The position numbers and the translations under genes are program-made. Positions 48,826 to 59,709 of a stretch of DNA of 64,000 bases are shown here, piece by piece (positions within the stretch are counted from its first letter, which is position 1; each line of letters starts with the position of its first letter). The stretch is taken from the NCBI GenBank assembly GCA_020635085.1, contig JACKAL010000008.1, positions 1 through 64,000 on the forward strand, in the 5' to 3' direction. The notes beneath the pieces were generated by a model. It worked only from the letters and a program-made list of their open reading frames with translations, did no database searches and was not told the origin of the DNA. The DNA comes from Pseudobdellovibrionaceae bacterium (GTDB lineage Bacteria; Bdellovibrionota; Bdellovibrionia; Bdellovibrionales; JAGQZY01).

Positions 48826-49905
48826 ATGTTCGATAAATTAGAAGAAGTGGTCCATCGCTACGATGCGATTACACATCAATTGCAAAATCCAACGGTAGCT
48901 TCCAATCAAGAAAAATTTCGTTCCCTTATGAAAGAGCACGCCGATTTGGAAAAAATCGTTCAACCATTTCTAGAGTATAAAAAATTAAATAGTGAAGTGG
49001 TTTCTAATCGTGAACTTCTGAACTCTGAAAAAGATCAAGATATGCGTCAATTGATTAGAGAGGATTTGGCGACAGCGGAAGCCCGAATCTCTGAATTAGC
49101 AGAAGAGCTGCGATTGGCCTTATTACCCAAGGACCCTAACGACGAAAAAAATATTATCTTGGAAGTGCGTGCAGGAGCTGGTGGCGATGAGGCGAGTCTT
49201 TTTGCAGAAGAGCTTTATAGTGCCTATAATCACTTTGCGACTGCGCACGGCTGGAAGGTGGAAGTGCTCTCTGTATCTCCTGGTAATGTTGGTGGATATA
49301 AAGAAGTGGTCGCGATGGTCACTGGCGATAAAGTGTATTCGACAATGAAGTTTGAAAGCGGCGTGCACCGCGTACAACGTGTTCCTGCCACTGAGGCGCA
49401 AGGTCGCGTGCACACATCGACAGTTACGGTGGCGGTGATTCCAGAGGCGGAAGAGGTCGAGGTAAAGCTAAACCCTGATGATATTAAAATGGATGTTTGT
49501 CGTGCGAGCGGTGCCGGTGGTCAGCACATTAATAAAACCGACTCTGCAGTACGCTTAACGCACTTACCGACCAATACCGTGGTTTTTTGTCAGGATGGTA
49601 GATCTCAACATGCGAACCGCGATAAGGCATACAAAATTTTATATGCGCGAATCAAAGCGATGGAAGATGAGAAAGCAATAAAAGAAGCATCTGATGCGCG
49701 TCTTGCTCAGATCGGTACAGGAGATCGTTCTGAGCGTATCCGTACGTATAATTTTCCGCAGTCGCGTATTACAGATCACCGTATCGGTCTTACAACTCAT
49801 AACATTGGCGAGGTGATGAAGGGCGATTTGGATTGTCTTGTGCAACCACTGATTGCCCATTTTCAGGCACAGGCGCTCAAGGCACAGGAAAACGCCGGAC
49901 ACTGA
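48826..49905 (+). CDS. prfA: peptide chain release factor 1
   Basis: Recognises UAA and UAG and triggers peptide release. The 359-residue product has the codon-recognition motif RVPATEAQGRVHTST, where PAT is the RF1 tripeptide, and the catalytic GGQ in ASGAGGQHINKTDSAVR (GGQ methylated by PrmC, the next gene). The Asn-Lys after GGQHIN differs slightly from the usual NTT. AGGAG precedes ATG. Confidence 0.96.
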   Translation: MFDKLEEVVHRYDAITHQLQNPTVASNQEKFRSLMKEHADLEKIVQPFLEYKKLNSEVVSNRELLNSEKDQDMRQLIREDLATAEARISELAEELRLALLPKDPNDEKNIILEVRAGAGGDEASLFAEELYSAYNHFATAHGWKVEVLSVSPGNVGGYKEVVAMVTGDKVYSTMKFESGVHRVQRVPATEAQGRVHTSTVTVAVIPEAEEVEVKLNPDDIKMDVCRASGAGGQHINKTDSAVRLTHLPTNTVVFCQDGRSQHANRDKAYKILYARIKAMEDEKAIKEASDARLAQIGTGDRSERIRTYNFPQSRITDHRIGLTTHNIGEVMKGDLDCLVQPLIAHFQAQALKAQENAGH

Positions 49906-49932
49906 GGCGACGCAGGGAGTGTTTGGAGAGAG

Positions 49933-50781
49933 ATGGACGGCCAACAAATAAATCACATAACGGTGCGTGAGGCCTTAGAGCAGGCACAAAATATTTTAAC
50001 AGAAAATGCCACAATGGAAGCACGTTGGATCGTTGATGGGCTGTTATCTTTACCGATGATTACCGTAATATCGGATGTTGAAAGAGAGCTTTCGAAGAGC
50101 AAACCGAGACCTGGCGTGAAATGGTTGCAGGCACGTACAGAGGGAAAACCGCTTGCCTATATTTTTGGTCACCAGAATTTTATGGACTTTCTTTTTTTGG
50201 TGTAAGTCCGCATGTGCTGATTCCACGCCAGAAACCGAACTCATTGTCGACCTATGGTTAGAAGATCTGCTCATTTGTTAAGGTAGCAGACTTAGGTACA
50301 GTTCAGGATGTCGGGCTAAGCCTTTATAAACAGCCTGCAAGCTCGACTTTGGGCGTGTGATATTTCCGAGCAGGCACTGGTTATAGCGAGAAAAAATGCG
50401 GAAGCTATTGGTGTTCACAATCGTGTCGAATTTTTTGTAGCCCTCTGGAACAAACGCCTTTTCAAGGAAGTTCGATTTGATTGTGGCGAACCCTCCATAA
50501 CCATAGCGGTGGGTAGATGAGACTAGAGAAGAACGTATTAAAATACGAACCAGAAGCTCGCTTTCTCTTTGCACCTGGAAGACGGATTATCCTGTATAAA
50601 CTATGGGCTCAATGGTCGTATCCATCTCTTGCGCGCGCGGGCGTATGCTTTTGAGGTTGGAGAGGGGCAAAGCGAGCGAGTGAAAGGAAATATTTTCCGC
50701 TGAAGGATTTGTAGATGTCGAAAGTCATACAGATCTTTATGGTGTTCAGCGCGTTGCCAGCGCACGCAAAGGTACAATGTA

Positions 50782-50782
<1 letters not shown>
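49933..50782 (+). pseudogene. prmC: release-factor glutamine methyltransferase PrmC, reading frame broken by several indels
   Basis: The first 80 codons are intact (ATG after GGAGAG; REALEQAQNIL to AYIFGHQNFMDF). Further family motifs appear in shifting frames: FFGVSPHVLIPR then PETELIVDLW (needs one extra C), VADLGT then GLSLYKQPAS, ISEQALVIARKNAEAIGVHNRVEFFV, IVANPP (NPPY motif disturbed) and the C-terminal GFVDVESHTDLYGVQRVASARKG ending at TAA 50780-50782. At least five single- or few-base losses are needed to restore the gene. Since release factors depend on this enzyme and all parts are present, sequencing or assembly errors are likelier than gene death. Confidence 0.75.
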
Positions 50783-52036
<1,254 letters not shown>

Positions 52037-52094
52037 GGCAGAGGAAGGCCAATTTTAATATGGGCTTAAAGCGGTTTCATAGAGGAGCCAAGCA

Positions 52095-54875
52095 ATGAGT
52101 GCGAGAGATAAAACAGCGCAACAGTTGTGGTACGTGAAAAACGTACAACAGCAGGTGTTTGGCCCAATGACCAACGAAGAGGTGTTGGCACAAATTCAGA
52201 GAGGATTTTTTCTTGGCCAGGAACTTATTGCAGCGGTTCAAGATGGAAGATGGATACCTATTACTCAGAATCCCATTTTTTTTGATGCAATTATTGCAGG
52301 TTTAGATGAAGAGCTACGCGCAGATCACAATGATGAGCTGCAAAAGAGATTGGCAGCGGAAGCAACCTACATTGATGAGGATTCGAAGGGGCTAGAGCGC
52401 CCGGTACCTCTTTGGAAAACATTAAAGCTAGAAACGCCGGCTATCGCAAAACCAAAAAGCGAAATCCCGCAAGTACCGACACTACCAACTAAGCCGCCGG
52501 AACCGGTAAAAGAAAATAAATCCACCTCTTTTTTTATTTTTTTAGTGGTCTTAGCTTTAGTCGTTGTCGGTGTATTCACACTACTTCCAGATCAACAAAA
52601 ATCTCAGAGAGACCGTATCCGCTTGAAGGCAGTACGTATCGATAAAACAGAAAAAGCTCCACTGAATACAGAAGAGGCTTTAAAAGCTGCAATCGTACAA
52701 TTTCGTCAACACACGATAGGTGACTATTTAAAGGCACAAGATTTATTGGTGAGTATCCTAGAGACGAATGATGGATATCTCGATGCAATGGGTTTTTTGT
52801 GCATGACATATAGAGAATTATGGCCTTACGCGTATCAAGATTCGCGCGATATACAAACGATCTACGGTATATTTCAAAAAGCATCTTTGCTCAAATCGAG
52901 CAGTGCCTCAGCAGGTGTATGCTATGCCGTGTATATGCTATCGGTTGGTGAATACGAGGCTGCTAAAAATTTTATGGACGATGCTCTTCGTAGGGAACCC
53001 AACCTTTTATTTTTTAATCAGCTCATTGGTGATCTTCTAGAACAACAAAAAAAATATTCCACGGCGCTTTATTATTTTCAGAAGGTCAAAGAGTTATGGC
53101 CACCGCCACCGTGGGCGCGGTCTTTATTGCAAGAGGCACGCACACAACGCAAGCTACGTCGTTATGCAGATGCACTAGAAACTTACCGCGTTACCTTAAC
53201 TTATTATCCAAATCACCCACTAGCGCTACTTGAGATGGGAATTTTAGAATTCGAAGCTTATCAACAATTGGAAAAAGCCAATAACCTTATTCTCAAGGCG
53301 TTTCAATCTAAGAGTCAATTTCCAGCCGAGATTACAGCAGAGGGCTACTATGTTTTGGCGCAAATTAATTATCAAATGAATTATAAAAATAAAGCTTTAG
53401 AGTATGCGAATAAAGCTTTTTCTATTGATTCGGGGAATACTGCAGTCAAAGAATTTATTTTATCTATTGGTGGCCGTAGCGCGCTTGAGCGGGTGGAGAT
53501 CGATAGTAGTAATATGCTTTATCTCGGGACCCAGTATATGAAATTGGGAAATTATTTTGCGGCACAAGCAGAATTCAAATTGGCGTTTGAGGCAGATACC
53601 AGAAATGCGTTAGCCGCCTATCATGCGGGGCAGGCTCTGTGGGCGCTTAATCAATCCACAGAGGCGATCAAGTGGGTAGAAAAAGCGATTCATGCGGATC
53701 CAGGATTAGTATCCGCATATGTGACACTAGCGAATTATTATTCATTTCGTCACAATTATGAGGGTGCTGTACAAATTTTAAAAAATGTCCAAAGAAAATT
53801 TCCCGCAAACAATGAAATATATCGCGGCTTCGCCGACATCGAATACCAACGTGGCAATCGTAAAGCAGCGATTCAATTTGCACATAAAGCATTAGATCTT
53901 TATGCGATGGATGTTGGTGCTATGCAAATCATTGCGCAGTCGTATTTAGATATGCAAGATTATGACAATGCCAACACATTTATTGCTCGAGCTTTAGAGG
54001 TGGATCCACATACGCCAGAGAATCATGTGATTTATTCAAAAGTTTTGGTAGGCAGAGCGGGCTCAGGCGATGCGATTAATTATTTGAACGCTCGTATCGA
54101 GGAAGCTCCCGATGTGACGGCCTATCGCAAGGGGTTGGCTGATATATTTATAATTGAACAAAACTGGAATGGTGCTCAGGCGATTTTAGAAAACCTTATT
54201 ACTGTTAAGAAGCAGGATAAGGCGTCGATTATGGATTTGGCTCTTGTTTACAAAGAAGAGGGCTATGTCAATAAAGCTTTGGAAATGTATCTGGCAGCAG
54301 CGAGCCTCGATCCCTTGGACCCAACACCACTTTTCCAAGCAGGGACTCTGTATTTTAATGCGGGAAATTATAAATCTGCATTGATGCAGTTTGAGCGCGT
54401 GAGACGCATCAATAAAAATTTCCCACGAGTTTATTATTTTATTGGTAAGGCTGCTATGGAAACGAAAGATTTTCCAAAAGCGATAGAGATGGCAACCATG
54501 GAAAAACAAGTGAATCCACATATTGCGGAGCCATACTTGCTGGCAGCAGAGGTGTATTTTAAGCAAGGACAATATAGCTTGTGTGCCAGTGAGTACCAAA
54601 AAGCTATTGCTCGTCGCCCACAAGGCGCAGAGATTTATATTAATATGGCGCGATGTTATCGTTTGGCGGGAGCGTTGGATTCTGCTGTGCAAATGTTGGA
54701 TCAGGCGGCAAAGCGTGAATCGGGAGTCGCTGAGATTTACAAAGAGCTGGGGCTAACTTTTCATATGCAGGGTTTACTTCCAGAAGCACACACCGCTTAT
54801 CAGCGCTATATTAATTTAGCACCCAATGCGCCAGATCGAGTAGAAATCGAAACACGTATGCAGGAGTTACAGTAA
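52095..54875 (+). CDS. large GYF-domain and TPR membrane-anchored protein
   Basis: A 926-residue protein. The N-terminus (LWYVKNVQQQVFGPMTNEEVLAQIQRG to DGRWIPI, about 10-60) is a GYF_2 domain, a likely Pro-rich-peptide binder. A single membrane helix (FFIFLVVLALVVVGVFTLL, about 147-165) follows. The remainder is a long run of TPR repeats (at least 15; for example AAYHAGQALWALNQSTEAIKWVEKAI and RVYYFIGKAAMETKDFPKAIEMA) that should lie in the periplasm. Similar GYF/TPR chimeras are frequent in Bdellovibrio-like bacteria. Function unknown; a scaffold is likely. Confidence 0.8.
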   Translation: MSARDKTAQQLWYVKNVQQQVFGPMTNEEVLAQIQRGFFLGQELIAAVQDGRWIPITQNPIFFDAIIAGLDEELRADHNDELQKRLAAEATYIDEDSKGLERPVPLWKTLKLETPAIAKPKSEIPQVPTLPTKPPEPVKENKSTSFFIFLVVLALVVVGVFTLLPDQQKSQRDRIRLKAVRIDKTEKAPLNTEEALKAAIVQFRQHTIGDYLKAQDLLVSILETNDGYLDAMGFLCMTYRELWPYAYQDSRDIQTIYGIFQKASLLKSSSASAGVCYAVYMLSVGEYEAAKNFMDDALRREPNLLFFNQLIGDLLEQQKKYSTALYYFQKVKELWPPPPWARSLLQEARTQRKLRRYADALETYRVTLTYYPNHPLALLEMGILEFEAYQQLEKANNLILKAFQSKSQFPAEITAEGYYVLAQINYQMNYKNKALEYANKAFSIDSGNTAVKEFILSIGGRSALERVEIDSSNMLYLGTQYMKLGNYFAAQAEFKLAFEADTRNALAAYHAGQALWALNQSTEAIKWVEKAIHADPGLVSAYVTLANYYSFRHNYEGAVQILKNVQRKFPANNEIYRGFADIEYQRGNRKAAIQFAHKALDLYAMDVGAMQIIAQSYLDMQDYDNANTFIARALEVDPHTPENHVIYSKVLVGRAGSGDAINYLNARIEEAPDVTAYRKGLADIFIIEQNWNGAQAILENLITVKKQDKASIMDLALVYKEEGYVNKALEMYLAAASLDPLDPTPLFQAGTLYFNAGNYKSALMQFERVRRINKNFPRVYYFIGKAAMETKDFPKAIEMATMEKQVNPHIAEPYLLAAEVYFKQGQYSLCASEYQKAIARRPQGAEIYINMARCYRLAGALDSAVQMLDQAAKRESGVAEIYKELGLTFHMQGLLPEAHTAYQRYINLAPNAPDRVEIETRMQELQ

Positions 54876-55172
54876 ATGGGAGAGTTTAAAGAGCGCCTAA
54901 CCACAAATCTTAAAAATTCTTCTCTACAATTTTTGATTTTTCTTTTGCGTTTGTTGATCGGGGCACTGATTGGTCTATCGATTGCTATTTCAGCGCAAAC
55001 CATGTCATCGATTGGCATCTATACGTTTATGTTTATCGTCGTTGTTAGCATGATGCTGGTATTGCGAATCACGCGTTCATTGGGGCTTCTTGGCAGTATT
55101 ATTTTTTTATTGGTTTTGATCTTGATTGGAGTGCTGCTCAAGTTGTATATCTTAGAGGCACTTAGGACATAG
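54876..55172 (+). CDS. small three-helix membrane protein
   Basis: A 98-residue protein with three hydrophobic segments (about 17-40, 46-62, 69-93). Its ATG directly follows the TPR gene stop (TAAATG), so it is co-translated with it. No family recognised. Confidence 0.6.
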   Translation: MGEFKERLTTNLKNSSLQFLIFLLRLLIGALIGLSIAISAQTMSSIGIYTFMFIVVVSMMLVLRITRSLGLLGSIIFLLVLILIGVLLKLYILEALRT

Positions 55173-55181
55173 GCGGGCAAT

Positions 55182-56465
55182 ATGATTTATATTAAAAATT
55201 TAGAAAACGAAGAATACCTTTCGGCATACAAAGCTTCTTTGGAAAAGCGCAATGTGGATCCAGGAAATTTGCATATAGTATTGGAAAAAAATGTAGCGCG
55301 CCGTAAAGCTCTCACCGAGATGGAGCAAAAAAAGGCCTATCAGAATAAAGTTTCTGAAGTCATTGGCCAAAAAAAACGCAACAAAGAAGATGCCTCTCAA
55401 GAACTCAGTGAAATGCAAGCGGTTAGCCAAGAAATCAAAGCTTTAGAAAAACATGCCAAAGATGCTGAAGCGGAGCTTCAAGAATTACTTATTGTTCTTC
55501 CTAATAAAGCACACGACAGTGTTCCCGCCGGAAAAGATGAAGCCGCCAACGTGGTTTTAAAGACTGTCGGCGAGCCAAAGACATTTTCGTTTTCTGCAAA
55601 AACCCATGACGAATTGGGACAGTCTTTAAAAATTTTAGATTTTGATCGTGCCGGTAAAGTTACCGGAGCGCGTTTTACATTTCTTCTTGGTACAGGGGCT
55701 CGCCTGGAGCGAGCACTCATCAACTTTATGATGGATACGCATGCACAAAAACATGGTTATCGTGAGGCTATTCCGCCGTACATGGTGAACGCACAGGCCA
55801 TGTATGGTACGGGTAATTTCCCCAAATTTAAAGAGGATGTTTTTGCTTTAGAAAATACGCCATATTATTTAATCCCCACGGCAGAAGTGCCAGTAACCAA
55901 TTATTACAATGGAGAAATTCTAAACGAAGAGGATCTTCCGCAAAAGTTTGCGGCGTTTAGTGCGTGTTTTCGTTCGGAGGCGGGAAGTTACGGTAAAGAC
56001 ACCAAAGGTCTTATTCGCCAACATCAGTTTCATAAGGTGGAGCTGATGTGCTTTGTTCATCCCGACAAATCCTACGAAGAGCACGAAAAACTTACCAACC
56101 ATGCCGAAGAAATTTTAAAACAATTGGAACTGCCGTATCGGCGTTCTTTGTTGTGTGCGGGTGACATGAGTCCGAACGCCGCAAAATGTTTTGATTTGGA
56201 GGTGTGGCTTCCTGGACAGAGTGCTTATCGTGAGATCAGTTCTTGCTCCAACTTCGAAGACTACCAGGCACGACGTGCAGAAATTCGTTTCCGTCCCACT
56301 GGTGGAGGCAAACCTCAATATGTACATACCCTCAATGGTTCAGGTCTTGCCGTAGGGCGAACTCTGGTAGCGGTTTTAGAAAATTATCAGCAAGAAGATG
56401 GAAGCATTAAAATTCCCAAGGCCCTTCAATCCTACATGGGCGTGAGTGAGATCAGGCCGTCTTAA
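55182..56465 (+). CDS. serS: seryl-tRNA synthetase
   Basis: Class II synthetase charging tRNA-Ser, 427 residues. A long coiled-coil arm (about 30-105) binds the tRNA variable arm. Class II motifs are visible: [29 protein letters not shown] (motif 1 region), [29 protein letters not shown] (motif 2) and [21 protein letters not shown] (motif 3). A tRNA-Ser gene lies about 440 bases downstream. Confidence 0.95.
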   Translation: MIYIKNLENEEYLSAYKASLEKRNVDPGNLHIVLEKNVARRKALTEMEQKKAYQNKVSEVIGQKKRNKEDASQELSEMQAVSQEIKALEKHAKDAEAELQELLIVLPNKAHDSVPAGKDEAANVVLKTVGEPKTFSFSAKTHDELGQSLKILDFDRAGKVTGARFTFLLGTGARLERALINFMMDTHAQKHGYREAIPPYMVNAQAMYGTGNFPKFKEDVFALENTPYYLIPTAEVPVTNYYNGEILNEEDLPQKFAAFSACFRSEAGSYGKDTKGLIRQHQFHKVELMCFVHPDKSYEEHEKLTNHAEEILKQLELPYRRSLLCAGDMSPNAAKCFDLEVWLPGQSAYREISSCSNFEDYQARRAEIRFRPTGGGKPQYVHTLNGSGLAVGRTLVAVLENYQQEDGSIKIPKALQSYMGVSEIRPS

Positions 56466-56497
56466 ATATTCTTTTGTATATGATGGAATTCTAACAT

Positions 56498-56683
56498 TTA
56501 TGCTTCGACAGCCATGAAGTTGAGAATCTCGCCATCTTCCGATTCAAAGCTGATCTGGATGGGTTGGCAGCACACCTCGCAGTCTTCTATATAGCTTTGT
56601 GACCCTTCGACGTTTGGATCTAAAAGCATGGATATTTCCTCCAGGCAGTAAGGACAGGTAAAAAATTGTTCGACTTCTTCCAT
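56498..56683 (-). CDS. CPXCG-motif cysteine-rich protein
   Basis: A 61-residue protein with FTCPYCLEEI, where CPYC matches the CPxC motif, and YIEDCEVCCQPIQISF. The four-Cys layout suggests zinc binding. This small family is common in proteobacteria; function unknown. Confidence 0.85.
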   Translation of the reverse strand: MEEVEQFFTCPYCLEEISMLLDPNVEGSQSYIEDCEVCCQPIQISFESEDGEILNFMAVEA

Positions 56684-56901
56684 ATGGTGTGCGGACTCCC
56701 TTCTCTATGATTCTAAATCTTTCCTTTTCCCAGGCAAGGGGGGTGCGTTATGAGATTTGTTTGCATGATACAATTATGGTTTATGAGAGGGGGGAGATCG
56801 GGTCAGTTTTAGGCATTTTGTGCCGCACCAGGACACACAGAAGCTGACTTGTCTAAAGCCATAAAATTTCATAGATTCATTGTTCCGCAATCATCACATA
56901 C

Positions 56902-56991
56902 GGAGAGATGGCTGAGCGGTTGAAAGCACCGGTCTTGAAAACCGGCAGCCCTTCGCGGGGCTCGTGAGTTCGAATCTCACTCTCTCCGCCA
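56902..56991 (+). tRNA. serT: tRNA-Ser (UGA)
   Basis: Acceptor stem GGAGAGA / TCTCTCC, D-arm GGCTGAGCGGTTGAAAGCAC, anticodon stem-loop CCGGT-CTTGAAA-ACCGG with anticodon TGA, a long class II variable arm (CAGCCCTTCGCGGGGCTCG), T-arm GTGAGTTCGAATCTCAC, and an encoded CCA (56989-56991). An integrase gene converges on its 3' end, so it is the probable insertion site (attL) of the adjoining element. Confidence 0.97.
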
Positions 56992-57030
56992 ATACGCTAA
57001 AAACACTTTAAAATTCAATAGCTTACAAGC

Positions 57031-58134
57031 TTAGCGATCTGAGTTTGTTACAATTTTGTGGCAATTCAAAATTGGCGTTTGTTCTTCGCGATCAACAATA
57101 GTTTTCGGAACTACTGTCAGCGTGTTGCGATGATTTTTGATTTGCTCGAGGTTGGTGTGCGCATACCGCGCTGTCATTCCTAAACTTTTGTGTCCAAGAA
57201 TTCTCTGCGCGTGCAATGGGTTTCCCGTTTTCGCAACAAACAAAGTCGCCCATGTATGTCGTAAATCGTGAAAGCGAATTGGTCGCACTCCAGCTTTTTT
57301 GCAATCCACCTTTAACACGCGTGATGCGTGCTTGGGATCGAGCAATCCTGGCAAATCTCTTGGAATTACAAACTCGCTTTCTGTGAGAGATAGGTATTGC
57401 ACAAGATATTTCGCAACCTCATCTGGCAGATGCACAACACGTTTCGTTTTGGTTTTTGTTGTGGAAAGCTCCTTAGCTTTTTGATCGTATGATCTTTGAA
57501 TATGAATAATCATATTTTCAAAATCAATGTCTGATCTTTTTAATCCAAACAGTTCACCTAAACGACAGGGTACATTTGCAGCGAGTAAGTAAAGAACAAG
57601 GCGTGGATTGCTTTCGTGAAAACTCAAGAACTGCATAAGCTCTTGCTCAGACCACGATTTCTGCACAGGTTCAGGCTTTGGAAAGCCGCGAACACCTAAT
57701 GCTGGATTTTTAGCAATCAACTCAAGTTGAAACGCATCTTTGAGTAGCGACTTAAAAAAATTAAAATGAAAGTTTTTGCTCGATAGAGAAATCTCTTTTC
57801 GGAACAGCCACATTTTAAATTCTTCAACACGCAGTCTTCGTATGTCACCAAGATCGCAATGACCTAGTTGCGGTGAAATATAAAGCCTAAGACTCTCGCT
57901 ATACTTGAGTCGAGAGGCATACTTAAGATCAATACTTTTGCGCTCCAGATACTCGTTTGCAAATTGCAAAAGCGATTTTCTTTCACGACGAACTGGTTCA
58001 AACGAATCAGGCGATGCTTTTGCTTCCAGCTTAAACTTTAGCGCAGCATTTTTCGTTGCAAAGTAATATGCCTTAAAATTAACGCGCACTCGATAAGGTT
58101 TTGATCTTTTACCTTTAAGTTTTTCAATCTTCAT
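57031..58134 (-). CDS. int: tyrosine recombinase / integrase
   Basis: A 367-residue phage-type integrase. The N-terminal part has the arm- or core-binding SAM-like region (about 60-150). The catalytic domain shows Arg I in VPCRLGELFGLKRSDID (about 195), HxxR in RFHDLRHTWATL (about 285-296) and the nucleophile Tyr in HKSLGMTARYAH (about 325). It lies 40 bases beyond the tRNA-Ser 3' end, facing it, the usual position in tRNA-targeted elements. Confidence 0.93.
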   Translation of the reverse strand: MKIEKLKGKRSKPYRVRVNFKAYYFATKNAALKFKLEAKASPDSFEPVRRERKSLLQFANEYLERKSIDLKYASRLKYSESLRLYISPQLGHCDLGDIRRLRVEEFKMWLFRKEISLSSKNFHFNFFKSLLKDAFQLELIAKNPALGVRGFPKPEPVQKSWSEQELMQFLSFHESNPRLVLYLLAANVPCRLGELFGLKRSDIDFENMIIHIQRSYDQKAKELSTTKTKTKRVVHLPDEVAKYLVQYLSLTESEFVIPRDLPGLLDPKHASRVLKVDCKKAGVRPIRFHDLRHTWATLFVAKTGNPLHAQRILGHKSLGMTARYAHTNLEQIKNHRNTLTVVPKTIVDREEQTPILNCHKIVTNSDR

Positions 58135-58145
58135 AACGCCTCCAG

Positions 58146-58367
58146 TTAATAGAGGCGTGATTTCTTTTTGTCATAATGGACTCCTTTAGTTCGGAGCCAC
58201 TCTGCGATTTTTTGTTTATCAAAGCGAAGTGCTCGTCCAAGTCGTACTGCAGGGATACGATTTAACTTAACCCACTCGTACACCGTCTTGGGACTAACAC
58301 CTAGCATTTGTGCCACGTCTTTGACCGTCAATAAATTTTCAATGAGCCGTAAATCTATAACACTCAT
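58146..58367 (-). CDS. xis: excisionase-like helix-turn-helix protein
   Basis: A 73-residue MerR/HTH_17-type protein: LLTVKDVAQMLGVSPKTVYEWVKLNRIPAVRLGRALRF is the standard pattern of excisionase-family DNA-binding domains. It could direct excision by the integrase next to it or regulate the element. ATG 58367 overlaps the rep stop (ATGA). Confidence 0.85.
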   Translation of the reverse strand: MSVIDLRLIENLLTVKDVAQMLGVSPKTVYEWVKLNRIPAVRLGRALRFDKQKIAEWLRTKGVHYDKKKSRLY

Positions 58368-59107
58368 ATAGCACCTCTTAAAATTTGTGGACTGAATTGT
58401 TTATCATTATGGAAATTACAAACCTCTAAGGGAAGGTCCGATGCAAAGCCGACCTCCTCACCCCATTGATGAATAGGTTCAAAAATATCAGAGTCCGTGC
58501 GCGACTGATTGCGAAGCCACTCGTAATGTTGATTAAGAACCCGCCATTCTGCATTGGGGTTACGAGGAAACAACACCAAGCCCCGCGAGGCTGCGACACG
58601 CCTGTAGCGTTTAGGAAGCTTCATTGGCGTATCTTTAGCGATATATTTAATCAAATATTTTACGGTTCGCTCATCGCACGGTTGAACGTCTACAATTTTC
58701 CCTCCGCCGACAGCTTGCCATGTTTCAGAGAGCCACTGTAACTTGCAGCGTTTATCAACAATGCCATGAATATGAGCCATGCCGTTCTTTTGAAATTCTC
58801 GAACAACAACATACTTAAAGGCGCCATATTTGCGTCGAAAGAGAATTGAGAATTTCTTCCAACAATTTTGAATATAAATTGGTGAGTCTTTGGGTTGAAC
58901 TGTGTTCGGCGCAAGTGTCAGAGTAAAAAAATAACCGAGCGCATGAAGCACCTGATATTCCGCCATCTTTTTCGACAATTTATATTTCTTGATGGGTCCA
59001 CAAAATTTGCACGACCAACGACGACAGAATACACGTCGCGTTTGATACTTGCCGTCAGTTGGGCGCGTTTGCGTAATGATGAGAGGAGTACAGTAATGGC
59101 GGCTCAT
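58364..59107 (-). CDS. HUH-type rolling-circle replication initiator
   Basis: A 247-residue Rep. CRRWSCKFCG (about 28-37) is a CxxC-type start found in plasmid and phage Rep relatives. FFTLTLAP (about 60-67) is motif 1, MAHIHGIVD (about 111-119) is the HxH metal site, and VKYLIKYIAKD (about 149-159) holds the catalytic Tyr and Lys. The order fits rolling-circle initiators of mobile elements and Microviridae-type phages. It would nick one strand of the excised element. Operon with the xis- and int-like genes. Confidence 0.8.
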   Translation of the reverse strand: MSRHYCTPLIITQTRPTDGKYQTRRVFCRRWSCKFCGPIKKYKLSKKMAEYQVLHALGYFFTLTLAPNTVQPKDSPIYIQNCWKKFSILFRRKYGAFKYVVVREFQKNGMAHIHGIVDKRCKLQWLSETWQAVGGGKIVDVQPCDERTVKYLIKYIAKDTPMKLPKRYRRVAASRGLVLFPRNPNAEWRVLNQHYEWLRNQSRTDSDIFEPIHQWGEEVGFASDLPLEVCNFHNDKQFSPQILRGAI

Positions 59108-59207
59108 ATCAACCGCCGTGTTGTAGTTAGTCTTATTAGAATCAAGTACATTATGTATAGTCCTTTGGTGAATTGTTAAGGTGATGGAGAAGTTTTTTGT
59201 TAGAGTG

Positions 59208-59255
59208 CCCCAGGGAGAGGGGAACTCCCTGGGGATATCTCTGTGGTAATACCAC
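59208..59255. promoter_or_regulatory. hairpin and palindrome upstream of rep, possible origin region
   Basis: A 10-bp perfect stem CCCCAGGGAG / CTCCCTGGGG with a 7-base loop (59208-59234) is followed by GTGGTA-A-TACCAC (59243-59255). The pair lies 100-150 bases upstream of rep. It may be the Rep nick site (double-strand origin); a terminator is less likely as no T run follows. Confidence 0.4.
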
Positions 59256-59288
59256 TCAGCTTGGCCGGAAACTTTAAAACCCGCCGAG

Positions 59289-59567
59289 CTAATCTTTTAA
59301 TTTTTTGTATTCAGTAAGAATTGAGCTAAAGACCTGATCTTTTGCTATTTCGTTAAGAGAAACGATATCTTTGTACTTGGCCTCGTCGCCCTTCCAATAT
59401 TTTTCTTGAGGCATAGCTATCCACGGCGCCTTAACGCCATCGTCGATCACTCGCAGCCCCTCGATATTGAGCGAGAACCCTGTCGCATTATCGTTAATGT
59501 AAACTCGCGCACGCGCCTTTAACTTGTTCGCACCGAGAACTTCTTTGAGTGTGACACTAATATTCAT
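59289..59567 (-). CDS. SpoVG-like protein
   Basis: A 92-residue protein resembling SpoVG, a small nucleic-acid-binding regulator. LKARARVYINDNATGFSLNIEGLRVIDDGVKAPWIAMP, then YKDIVSLNEIAKDQVFSSILTEY, match the family's 'kA.a.i.ldd.f.v..irVi.g..glfvaMP', 'y.Di..p', 'i...Vl..Y' layout. Accessory copies occur on phages and mobile elements. Role here unknown. Confidence 0.65.
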   Translation of the reverse strand: MNISVTLKEVLGANKLKARARVYINDNATGFSLNIEGLRVIDDGVKAPWIAMPQEKYWKGDEAKYKDIVSLNEIAKDQVFSSILTEYKKLKD

Positions 59568-59709
59568 AGAAACTCCTACTCTGTATTTTCAGACCTTCAT
59601 GGCCTGAAATATTGTAGCCATAGATTCTGTGATTTGAGAAGTTTCGTACAGAAAATGAGCAGGAAAGTATTCCAGCTAAGATTACGCATTATCCGATTAA
59701 TTTTGCTAA

